Source: Saccharopolyspora_D taberi
Lineage (GTDB): Bacteria; Actinomycetota; Actinomycetes; Mycobacteriales; Pseudonocardiaceae
Direction of reading: 5' to 3'
DNA length: 64,000 nt
NCBI RefSeq assembly: GCF_039534165.1
Contig: NZ_BAAAUX010000007.1
Coordinates: 62,001 to 126,000 of the forward strand
Shown here: in pieces, positions 29,029-36,465 of the stretch
Numbering within the stretch: the stretch's first letter is position 1
Layout of the letters: every line of letters begins with the position of its first letter
Position numbers and translations under genes: made by a program
The notes under the pieces: model-generated
What the model was told of the DNA's origin: nothing
Seen by the model: only the letters and a program-made list of their open reading frames with translations
Database searches by the model: none

Positions 29029-29119
29029 TCCATCCCTTCGGAACGAAAAAAGACACCGGAGGCCGAAGCTCTCCGGTGTCGATTCTCGCTCATCGCGGCG
29101 CGCTCGCCGCCGCGCGGCT

Positions 29120-30580
29120 TCAACGGCGCATGAACGGCGGGATGTCGACGTCGTCGTCGTTGTCGTCGGTGACCGGCACGGCCCGGTTGGGCAGCGAACC
29201 GCTCATGCCGGAAGTGCCGGTGTGGCCGGGGTATCCGCTGCCGCCGGTGCGCGTGGGCACCGAGACGCTCTGGCCGCTGGCCGATCCGTCGCCGCCGAAG
29301 ACGGGCTGGCGCTGAGTGAACCCGCCGCGCTGGTCGGCGTTCTGCTCCGGCTGCTGGGGTCGCTCGGGTTCCGGCTGCGGCTGCGCCGGCTGCGGAGGAG
29401 CCTGCTGCTGCGGCGGTTCCGGCTGGGGCTGCTCCGGCTGGGGCGCGGGCGCCGGGGCAGGCTGCGGAGCGGGCGCCGGAGCCGGTGCGGGCTCGGCCTG
29501 CTGCCGCGGGGGTTCCGGCTCGGGCGCGGGCTTGCTCTCCACGACCTGGCCCTCGGTGACCTTGCCCGCCTCGCCGGAGGCGACCGTGTCGCGGGAGCCG
29601 ACCTTGGTCGGTTCGAGCTTCTTGTGCGTGGGCGTGCCCGCGTCGAACCCGGCGGCGATCACGGTGACCCGGACCTCGTCGCCGAGGGAGTCGTCGATGA
29701 CCGTACCGAAGATGATGTTGGCCTCGGGGTGCGCGGACTCCTGCACCAGCGAGGCGGACTCGTTGATCTCGAACAGGCCGAGGTCGGAACCGCCCGCTAT
29801 GGCCAGCAGCACGCCGTGCGCGCCCTCCATGGACGCCTCCAGCAGCGGCGAGTTGATCGCCTTCTGCGCGGCCTGCACGGCTCTGCCCTCGCCGCGCGCG
29901 GAGCCGATGCCCATCAGCGCGCTGCCCGCACCGGACATGACGCTCTTGACGTCGGCGAAGTCCAGGTTGATCAGACCCGGGGTGGTGATCAGGTCGGTGA
30001 TGCCCTGGACACCGGAGAGCAGGACCTCGTCGGCGGAGCGGAAGGCGTCCATCAGGCTGACCCCGATGTCGCCGAGCTGGAGCAGCCGGTCGTTGGGGAT
30101 CACGATGAGCGTGTCGCAGCAGTCGCGCAGCTCCTTGATGCCCTGCTCGGCCTGGTTGGCGCGGCGCTTGCCCTCGAAGGAGAAGGGGCGGGTGACCACG
30201 CCGATGGTCAGCGCGCCGAGCTTGCGGGCGACCGAGGCGATCACCGGGGCGCCACCGGTACCGGTGCCGCCGCCCTCGCCCGCGGTCACGAAGACCATGT
30301 CCGCGCCCTTGAGGACTTCCTCGATCTCTTCCTTGTGGTCCTCGGCGGCCTTGTGCCCGACCTCCGGCGCGGCGCCCGCGCCCAGACCGCGGGTGAGCTC
30401 GCGGCCGATGTCGAGCTTGACGTCGGCGTCGGACATCAGCAGGGCCTGCGCGTCGGTGTTCACCGCGATGAACTCGACACCCTTGAGCCCGACCTCGATC
30501 ATGCGGTTGACGGCGTTGACACCGCCACCACCGATGCCGACGACCTTGATCACCGCGAGATAGTTGTGCGGGGGCGTCAT
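29120..30580 (-). CDS. ftsZ: Cell division GTPase FtsZ
   Basis: 486 residues. GTPase core with the tubulin signature GGGTGTG (103-109) and T7-loop NLDFADV. The C-terminal linker (about 320-470) is unusually long and is almost only Pro, Gln, Glu and Ala in repeated EPPQQ/PAPAPQP units. The conserved end peptide DDVDIPPFMRR, which binds SepF and other partners, is present. GGAAGG precedes the ATG. ftsQ, normally directly upstream, lies 10.5 kb away, so ftsZ must have its own promoter. Confidence 0.97.
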   Translation of the reverse strand: MTPPHNYLAVIKVVGIGGGGVNAVNRMIEVGLKGVEFIAVNTDAQALLMSDADVKLDIGRELTRGLGAGAAPEVGHKAAEDHKEEIEEVLKGADMVFVTAGEGGGTGTGGAPVIASVARKLGALTIGVVTRPFSFEGKRRANQAEQGIKELRDCCDTLIVIPNDRLLQLGDIGVSLMDAFRSADEVLLSGVQGITDLITTPGLINLDFADVKSVMSGAGSALMGIGSARGEGRAVQAAQKAINSPLLEASMEGAHGVLLAIAGGSDLGLFEINESASLVQESAHPEANIIFGTVIDDSLGDEVRVTVIAAGFDAGTPTHKKLEPTKVGSRDTVASGEAGKVTEGQVVESKPAPEPEPPRQQAEPAPAPAPAPQPAPAPAPQPEQPQPEPPQQQAPPQPAQPQPEPERPQQPEQNADQRGGFTQRQPVFGGDGSASGQSVSVPTRTGGSGYPGHTGTSGMSGSLPNRAVPVTDDNDDDVDIPPFMRR

Positions 30581-30953
30581 CGGATCCGCCTTCCTGATCG
30601 TGGCTCTGTGCTCTCCTGCTGACTCGACCGCCGGGACACCTCCGCCGGGCGTTGTCAACCCCGTGCGGACGGTAGGCATGCCGATGCCCGTGAGTCCAGC
30701 AGCCACGCCGCGCGCCGTACCAGGTGTGTCGCGCCGCGCTCAGAGCCGAGCTCGGTCCTCCCCTTAGTGCGGCGATCGCGTCCGAAACGTGATCACCGTG
30801 GAACACCGTACCGCGCGCACCGCCACCCTGGACGAGGCACCGGTGTCGGGCACCCCGCATTCTGCCGGAAATCCCGACTCGCGGTGTCCGGTTTCGTCCC
30901 GACCATCGGAAGCGTCGGCTGAACTCCCAGTGCCGGGAAGGAAAACGTCAGGG
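30581..30953. other. Intergenic region between divergent ftsZ and SDR genes
   Basis: 373 bp that must carry promoters for both genes. A perfect TTGACA is present on the minus strand (30658-30653), but no convincing -10 box follows at 16-18 bp. The SDR start has GGAAGGA about 12 nt upstream. No other gene or repeat was seen. Confidence 0.5.
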
Positions 30954-31871
30954 ATGAGCACAGCACTGCACGGCAGGGTCGCGCTGGTGGCGGGCGCGAC
31001 GCGGGGCGCGGGAAGGGGAATCGCCGTCGAGCTCGGCGCGGCGGGGGCGACCGTGTACTGCACCGGGCGCACCACCGCGGAGCACCGCTCCGACTACGAC
31101 CGGCCGGAAACCATCGAGGAGACCGCCGAGCTGGTGTCCCGGGCCGGTGGCACCGGGATCGCGGTCCGGGTCGACCACCTGGTGCCCGGCGAGGTCCGCG
31201 AGCTGGTAGAGCGGATCGACGCCGAGCGGGGGCGGCTCGACGTGCTGGTCAACGACATCGGCGGCGAACACCTCATGTACTGGCACAAGCCGGTCTGGGA
31301 GCAGCCGCTGGACAAGGGCCTGCTGCGGCTGCGGCTGGGCATCGACACGCACATGATCACCAGTCACTTCGCGCTGCCGCTGATGATCCGCAGGCCGGGC
31401 GGGCTCGTCGTCGAGCTGACCGACGGGACCGCGGAGGTCGCCGAGCGCTTCTACCGCGGCGCCGAGGGCGCGTTCTACGACCTCGCCAAGAGCGCCGCGC
31501 ACCGTTTCGCCCGCGCGCAGGCCGAAGAGCTGGCCCCGCACGGCGGCACTGCGGTGTCGCTGACGCCGGGGTGGCTGCGGTCGGAGATGATGCTCGACCA
31601 CTTCGGCGTCACCGAGCAGAACTGGCGCGACGCGATCGAAACGGTCCCGCACTTCGCCATCTCGGAGACGCCCCGGTACGTCGGGCGGGCGGTCGCGGCG
31701 CTGGCCGCCGATCCGGAAGTCGCGCGCTGGAACGGGAAATCGCTGTCCAGCGGCGAGCTGGCGAAGGTCTACGGGTTCACCGATCTCGACGGTTCGCGAC
31801 CGGACGCCTGGCCCTACATCACCGAGGTCGAGTGGGCGGGCAGGCCCGCCGACGTCACCGGCTACCGGTAG
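30954..31871 (+). CDS. Short-chain dehydrogenase/reductase (SDR), DHRS1-like
   Basis: 305 residues from the ATG at 30954. Cofactor loop VAGATRGAGRGIA (12-24), LDVLVNDIGGE strand, and a YDLAK version of the catalytic YxxxK. The TGxTVYCTGRTT segment after the first strand favours NADP(H). The C-terminal part is longer than in simple SDRs and matches the DHRS1-type group (YVGRAVAALAADPEV ... GKSLSSGELAKVYGFTD ... RP). The substrate is unknown. Its last 10 bp overlap the convergent WYL regulator. Confidence 0.85.
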   Translation: MSTALHGRVALVAGATRGAGRGIAVELGAAGATVYCTGRTTAEHRSDYDRPETIEETAELVSRAGGTGIAVRVDHLVPGEVRELVERIDAERGRLDVLVNDIGGEHLMYWHKPVWEQPLDKGLLRLRLGIDTHMITSHFALPLMIRRPGGLVVELTDGTAEVAERFYRGAEGAFYDLAKSAAHRFARAQAEELAPHGGTAVSLTPGWLRSEMMLDHFGVTEQNWRDAIETVPHFAISETPRYVGRAVAALAADPEVARWNGKSLSSGELAKVYGFTDLDGSRPDAWPYITEVEWAGRPADVTGYR

Positions 31872-32821
31872 AGGTCGGTGAGCCGGGCGGCGCTGGCGGC
31901 CATCCGCTCCCGGAGCGCGGCCGGAGCCAGCACCTCGGCCTCCGGGCCGAGTTCGAGCATCTGGTCGTAGGCGACGTCGAGCGACTCGACGGGCAGGGTC
32001 ACGGTGGTCCGGCCCTGCTCGTCGGGTTCGCCCGCGACCGCCTCGCCGAGGGCCGCGCGGTCGGCGACGACCTGGAGCTTGCGCAGGCCGGGCCTGGTGA
32101 CGCGGACGACGATCCGGGTGGTCAGCAGGGACCTGGCGAACTCGGCCGCCCGACGCTCCCAGAACTCCGGCAGGTCGAACGTCTCGTCACGGCTGAACCG
32201 CTCCTCGGACACCTCGACCCGGGTGAACCGGTCGACCCGGTAGACCAGGAACCGGTGGCCGCTGCGGGCCGCGAGGTACCAGACGCCCGCCTTGAGGACG
32301 AGGCCGTGCGGTTCGAGCTCGCGGCGGACCTCGCCCTCGCCGCGGCGGTACCAGGCCGCGATGGTCAGGTCGCCCCAGACCGCGCGGGCCACCTCCGCCA
32401 GCCGCGGCGGGGTTTCCGGCTCCCGGAACCAGCGCGGGGCGTCGAGGTGGAACCGCTGGCCGACCCGGTTCGGCGCGTCCCGGAACGGCGGGGCCAGCGA
32501 CGCCGAGAACTTCAGCCGGGCCGCCGCGACCGCCTCGGACAGGCCCATGTCGCGAGCCGGTCCCGGCACCCCGGCCAGGAACAGCGCCTCGGCCTCGGCC
32601 CGGTGCAGCCCGGTCAGCCGCGAGCGGTGCCCTTCGATCAGCCGGTAGCCGCCTGCCCGCCCGCGCTCGCTGTAGACCGGAACGCCCGCCGCCGACAGGG
32701 CGAGCACGTCGCGGGTGATCGTCCGCTCGGACACTTCCAGCTCGCGCGCGAGCTCCGCCGCGGTCATGGTCCCTCGGATCTGGAGCAGCGACACCAGGGA
32801 GATCAATCTAGATGCACGCAT
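31862..32821 (-). CDS. WYL-domain transcriptional regulator (YafY/PafC type)
   Basis: 319 residues. N-terminal HTH_11 winged helix (RLISLVSLLQIRGTMTAAELARELEVSERTITRDVLALSAAGVPV, 5-49) and a WYL ligand-binding domain (about 135-215) followed by the WCX extension. WYL regulators respond to nucleic-acid or small ligands; the target is not predictable, though the adjacent convergent SDR is a candidate. No Shine-Dalgarno precedes the ATG; TACCCT lies 9 nt upstream, so the transcript may be leaderless or nearly so. Confidence 0.9.
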   Translation of the reverse strand: MRASRLISLVSLLQIRGTMTAAELARELEVSERTITRDVLALSAAGVPVYSERGRAGGYRLIEGHRSRLTGLHRAEAEALFLAGVPGPARDMGLSEAVAAARLKFSASLAPPFRDAPNRVGQRFHLDAPRWFREPETPPRLAEVARAVWGDLTIAAWYRRGEGEVRRELEPHGLVLKAGVWYLAARSGHRFLVYRVDRFTRVEVSEERFSRDETFDLPEFWERRAAEFARSLLTTRIVVRVTRPGLRKLQVVADRAALGEAVAGEPDEQGRTTVTLPVESLDVAYDQMLELGPEAEVLAPAALRERMAASAARLTDLYR

Positions 32822-32918
32822 TGCGGTGGGAGGGTACGACGGGGGGGTGACAGCGGGGTGGAAGCATGAAGCCCAGCCTGTCGTCGACCGAAGCGGCTTT
32901 GGCGGGTTGGGTTCTTTT

Positions 32919-33060
32919 GGGCTCGTGGTTCTGGGGCGCTCGCCGCCCCCAGACCCCCGGCAGGTCTCCGGGACCGAAGCGGCTCTGCCGGTTCGGAGTC
33001 CGGTAGGGCTCGTGGTTCCGGGGCGCTCGCCGCCCCCGGACCCCCGGCAGGTCTCCGGGA
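32919..33060. repeat. 55-bp REP-like element in two copies (87-bp period)
   Basis: Copies at 32919-32973 and 33006-33060 differ at two bases only. Each holds a GC-rich hairpin: CTGGGG...CCCCAG in the first, CCGGGG...CCCCGG in the second. The two differences are at paired positions (T-A changed to C-G), so the stem is conserved by compensatory change. Confidence 0.85.
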
Positions 33061-33080
33061 TGAGTGGGGGCGGTTCGCTG

Positions 33081-33100
33081 CGGTTCGGTTGGGGTGGTTC
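33081..33100. repeat. 20-bp direct repeat, left copy
   Basis: CGGTTCGGTTGGGGTGGTTC, identical to 39841-39860. Its last 5 bases are the start of the left arm of the 140-bp palindrome. Confidence 0.85.
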
Positions 33101-33235
33101 TCATCCCGTCGACCTCCACGGAGGGCTATCAGACCGCGTCAAGGGGGCGGTTTTGCTCGGGCGCTGCGGTTTTCTTGTCTGTGCCCCCTTGACACGGCCT
33201 GATCGGGCTGGCGCCAGGTCGACGGGATGAGAACC
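33096..33235. repeat. 140-bp nested palindromic element
   Basis: Outer arms 33096-33115 (GGTTCTCATCCCGTCGACCT) and 33216-33235 are a perfect 20-bp inverted repeat. Inner arms 33128-33148 and 33183-33203 pair over 21 bp with two mismatches and contain GTCAAGGGGGC/GCCCCCTTGAC. The 34-nt apex holds GGTTTT twice. It has MITE-like dimensions but no visible target-site duplication. Confidence 0.85.
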
Positions 33236-33237
33236 GA

Positions 33238-33318
33238 ACCCCGCCCTTGTGCGGGGAGACTTCAACCCAGCCCTTGTAGGTGGGGACCTCTACCCCGCCC
33301 TTGTGCGTTGGCCTAGTG
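33238..33318. repeat. 27-bp tandem repeat, three copies
   Basis: Units begin at 33238, 33265 and 33292 with ACCCCGCCCTTGTGCG, ACCCAGCCCTTGTAGG and ACCCCGCCCTTGTGCG; the second halves diverge. Confidence 0.75.
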
Positions 33319-33348
33319 GCCGACGCGCTTCAAAGATCACCGACGACC

Positions 33349-34149
33349 TCACTTCAGGCCGGTGGTCTTGAGTGAGGCGACCAGCCAGCGCTGGCCGATC
33401 AGGAACACCAGCACCGTCGGGATCGCCGCGAGCATCGCGGCGGCGATGACGTAGTGCTGCTTGCTGGCGTACTGGCCCTGCAGCGACGCGATGCCGACCT
33501 GCACCACCCGCAGCGACTCGTCCTGGGTCACCGCCAGCGGCCACAGGAACGAGTTCCAGTTGGCCAGGAAGAACAGCACCGCCAGTGCCGCCAGCATCGG
33601 GCGGCTCAGCGGCAGGATCACGTGCCAGTAGATCCGCCAGTGCCCGCAGCCGTCGAGGTGCGCGGCCTCCTCCAGCTCGCGCGGGACGCCCAGGTAGAAC
33701 TGCCGCAGCAGGAAGATCCCGAACGCGTTGAACAGGCCGGGCACGATCAGGCCCGCGTAGGAGTCGACCATGCCCAGGCCGCGCACCACGATGAACAGCG
33801 GTACCAGGATCACCGGCAGCGAGATCAGCAGCGTGGCCACCACCGACGCGAACGCCAACCCCCTGCCCCGGAACGCCAGCCGGGCCAGCGCGTAGGCGGC
33901 CATCGAGTGCAGGAACAAGGCGATCACCGTGACCGTGATCGCGACGAAAGCGCTGTTGGCCAGGTACCGCAGGAACGGCACCTCGGTCAGCACGTAGACC
34001 ACGTTGGACAGCGTCAGCTCGCCGGGCCAGCCCGCCGAGTACAGCTCCGACTCCGGCCGGAAGGCGCTCAGCAGCAGCCACAGCAGCGGTGCGACGGTGA
34101 CGAGCGCGATCGCGTAGGCCGCCACGGCGCGGCCGGTGTGCTTACGCAT
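33349..34149 (-). CDS. Sugar ABC importer permease, MalG type
   Basis: 266 residues with six transmembrane helices and the cytosolic EAA loop ELEEAAHLDGCGHWRIYWHVILPLSRP (about 160-186) that docks the ATPase. It belongs to the CUT1 carbohydrate family (MalG/UgpE). It starts 8 bp inside the end of the MalF-type gene. No ATPase gene lies nearby; actinobacterial CUT1 importers often share a genome-wide MsiK ATPase. Confidence 0.92.
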   Translation of the reverse strand: MRKHTGRAVAAYAIALVTVAPLLWLLLSAFRPESELYSAGWPGELTLSNVVYVLTEVPFLRYLANSAFVAITVTVIALFLHSMAAYALARLAFRGRGLAFASVVATLLISLPVILVPLFIVVRGLGMVDSYAGLIVPGLFNAFGIFLLRQFYLGVPRELEEAAHLDGCGHWRIYWHVILPLSRPMLAALAVLFFLANWNSFLWPLAVTQDESLRVVQVGIASLQGQYASKQHYVIAAAMLAAIPTVLVFLIGQRWLVASLKTTGLK

Positions 34150-35029
34150 GGTCGAAACGACCTCCCCGCGTCAGCGCGAACAACCCCGCCGTGACGGCGC
34201 CGAGCAGCACCACCAGCAGCGCGCAGATCGCCGCCGCGTAACCCAACCGGCCGAACTGGAACGCCTGCTGGTAGGCGTAGTAGACGACGGTGGACGTGGC
34301 GTTGGCCGGACCGCCGGAGGTGGTGACGAAGACCAGGTCGAACGCCTGCAGCCCGGCGACCGCGTTGATGGTGGCGGTCACCAGCACGAAGAAGCTGGTC
34401 GGCCGCAGCATCGGCCAGGTCACGTGGCGGAACCGGTGCCAGCGGCCCGCACCGTCCACAGTGGCCGCGTCGTAGTACTCGCGCGGGATGTCCTGGAGCC
34501 CACCGAGGAAGATCAGCATCTGGTAGCCCATCAGGAACCACACGCTGATCAGCACCAGCGTGAACAGCGCCAGCCCCGGATCGCCCAGCCAGGACACGCC
34601 CTCCAGCCCGACCGCGGCCGAGATCCGGCTGACCACGCCGGTCTTGTCGGTGAGCATGAACTGCCAGAGCAGGCCGATGACCACCAGGCTGACCGCGTTG
34701 GGCAGGAACAGCGCCGCGCGCACCGCGCCCACTCCCGGGAAGTGGTCCCTGACCAGCAGGGCGAGCCCGAGCGCGACGACGAAGGTCAGCGGCACGAACA
34801 TCAGCGCGTACATCGCGGTGATCCCGAAGCTGCGCCACAGCAGGCCGTCGCCCGCCATCAGCCGGAAGTTGTCCAGGCCCGCCCACTCGACGTTGCCGAA
34901 GCCGTCGACGTCGAACAGGCCCACCACGAGCGCGAGCGCGGTCGGCACCAGCACGAACAGCAGCAGGCCCAGGCCGTCCGGGGCGAGGAAGGCGAACGCG
35001 GCTGCGGAGTCGGATCGGCGGCGGTTCAC
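34142..35029 (-). CDS. Sugar ABC importer permease, MalF type
   Basis: 295 residues from the GTG at 35029, which overlaps the receptor gene stop as GTGA. Six membrane helices and the EAA loop REYYDAATVDGAGRWHRFRHVTWPMLRP (about 180-207). Pairs with the MalG-type protein to form the CUT1 channel. Substrate unknown. Confidence 0.92.
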   Translation of the reverse strand: MNRRRSDSAAAFAFLAPDGLGLLLFVLVPTALALVVGLFDVDGFGNVEWAGLDNFRLMAGDGLLWRSFGITAMYALMFVPLTFVVALGLALLVRDHFPGVGAVRAALFLPNAVSLVVIGLLWQFMLTDKTGVVSRISAAVGLEGVSWLGDPGLALFTLVLISVWFLMGYQMLIFLGGLQDIPREYYDAATVDGAGRWHRFRHVTWPMLRPTSFFVLVTATINAVAGLQAFDLVFVTTSGGPANATSTVVYYAYQQAFQFGRLGYAAAICALLVVLLGAVTAGLFALTRGGRFDHA

Positions 35030-36363
35030 TGGATCGCCGCCCCCTCGTAGGTCGACAGGAAGGTGTCGATCTGCTCGGCCGCCGACGCCGCTGCCGAGGC
35101 CGGGTCGGCACCGTCGAGCTGGCACGCCTGGAGGGCGTCGGAGACGGCCCGGTAGACCTCCGGCGGGTAGCGCGGTTCCGGCCGCGCCTCGGCCATCACC
35201 TGGTCGGCGAACACCCGCATCGGGCCGTCGCCGAAGGCGCCGCGTTCCTCGGCCGCGCGCCGGACCGAGTAGCGGGGCGGGAGGTTGGACTTGGCCTCGG
35301 TGTTCCAGCGGCGCATCCGGTCGATGCAGGACGGTTCGAAGGAACCCAGCGCCCACGCCACGAACTCCGCGGCGGCCTCCGGGTTCGCACCCCTGGCGTT
35401 GGCCACCATCGCCCAGCTGCCCAGGACCGTGGTGTAGGCGCCGCCGGACGGCGCGGGCAGCGGGGTGACGCCGTAGCGGAAGTCCGGCGCCTGCTCGGCC
35501 ATCTCGGCGATCCCCCAGATGCCGGTCTGCTGCATCGCGCAGAACTCGCCCGCGATGTTGGAGATCGTGTCGTTGCCGCCCTCGCCCTGGACCCGGCGGG
35601 GCGCGGCGCCCGCGCGGACCGCGTCCTGCCAGAACCGCAGCGCCGCCTGCACCTGCCTGCCGGAGAAGGCCGCCCGGCTCTGGCCCGGGGCGAAGACCTC
35701 CCCGCCCGCCATCCACATGCACTGGTACCAGGTGAAGTTCTGGTAGTAGCCCGGGTTCGTCTCGAACAGCAGCCCGAAGCGGTCCGGGGTGGTCAGCCGC
35801 TCGGCGAGGCCGAGCAGGTCGTCCCAGCTGCGCGGGAGATCGCCCTCGGACAGCCCGGCGGACTCGAACGCCTGCTCGCCGTAGTACAGCGCCAGCGGCT
35901 CGATCTCCATCGGCAGCCCGTAGACCCGGCCGTCGACGAGCCTGGTCTCCAGCACCTCCGGCAGGAAGTCCTCCCGCACGCCCGGTGCCAGGTGCGGGGT
36001 GATGTCGGCGAGCGCGCCTCCGTTGTAGTAGCGCAGGAAATCGCCGGGGCTGAGCAGGAAGACGTCCGGTCCGGCTCCCGCGCTGAACGAGGTCTGCAGG
36101 GTCGGGCCCGACTTGTAGTCCTTGTTCGGCACGTAGCGCAGCCGGACCTTGACGTCGTGGGTGGCGTTCCAGTCCTCGGCGAGCTGGACGAACCAGTCGC
36201 TCTGGCTCTTGGTCTGCCCGCCGGGGCCGTAGAAGTTCCACAGGCTGATCTCGCGCGGGTTCCGCGCGGGCGCGCAGCCGGCCAGCACGGGCCCGGCGAC
36301 CGCCGCGGCGCCGACGCCGCGCAGGAATCCGCGCCTGCTCAACCCGGTTCCCGCTAATCGCAC
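35026..36363 (-). CDS. Tat-dependent sugar-binding lipoprotein of a CUT1 ABC importer
   Basis: 445 residues from the GTG at 36363 (GAGGGGG 8 nt upstream). The signal peptide has both a twin-arginine motif SRRGFL (9-14) and a lipobox LAGC (27-30, lipidated Cys30), so it is exported folded and anchored. The family 1 extracellular solute-binding fold follows (SLWNFYGPGGQTKSQ, GAGPDVFLLSPGDFLRYYNGGAL, GLPMEIEPLALYYGEQAF). First gene of the receptor-MalF-MalG operon. A LacI-type core operator lies just upstream. The substrate is probably an oligosaccharide or polyol. Confidence 0.92.
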   Translation of the reverse strand: MRLAGTGLSRRGFLRGVGAAAVAGPVLAGCAPARNPREISLWNFYGPGGQTKSQSDWFVQLAEDWNATHDVKVRLRYVPNKDYKSGPTLQTSFSAGAGPDVFLLSPGDFLRYYNGGALADITPHLAPGVREDFLPEVLETRLVDGRVYGLPMEIEPLALYYGEQAFESAGLSEGDLPRSWDDLLGLAERLTTPDRFGLLFETNPGYYQNFTWYQCMWMAGGEVFAPGQSRAAFSGRQVQAALRFWQDAVRAGAAPRRVQGEGGNDTISNIAGEFCAMQQTGIWGIAEMAEQAPDFRYGVTPLPAPSGGAYTTVLGSWAMVANARGANPEAAAEFVAWALGSFEPSCIDRMRRWNTEAKSNLPPRYSVRRAAEERGAFGDGPMRVFADQVMAEARPEPRYPPEVYRAVSDALQACQLDGADPASAAASAAEQIDTFLSTYEGAAIQ

Positions 36364-36378
36364 CCCAGCACCCCCTCG

Positions 36379-36398
36379 GAAAACGTTTGCTGACGCTA
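36379..36398 (-). promoter_or_regulatory. Promoter with LacI-type operator for the sugar importer
   Basis: AAACGTTT (36381-36388) is a perfect 8-bp core of the AANCGNTT type bound by LacI-family regulators. On the minus strand TAGCGT (36398-36393), a possible -10 box, lies directly upstream, placing transcription start inside the operator. No lacI-family gene is present in the window. Confidence 0.5.
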
Positions 36399-36465
36399 GG
36401 ACCGCGCTCTTGACCACGTCAATGCGCCATTCGTGTTGGTGCCCGGAATCGTGTTGGTACGCCGA

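Larger units (their letters stand above)
32822..33348. other. 527-bp intergenic region packed with repeats
   Basis: No credible gene. It contains, in order, a 55-bp element duplicated at 32919 and 33006, a 140-bp nested palindrome (33096-33235) and a 27-bp tandem repeat (33238-33318). Its first 60 bp probably hold the WYL gene promoter. It marks one edge of the accessory block between ftsZ and ftsQ. Confidence 0.8.
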
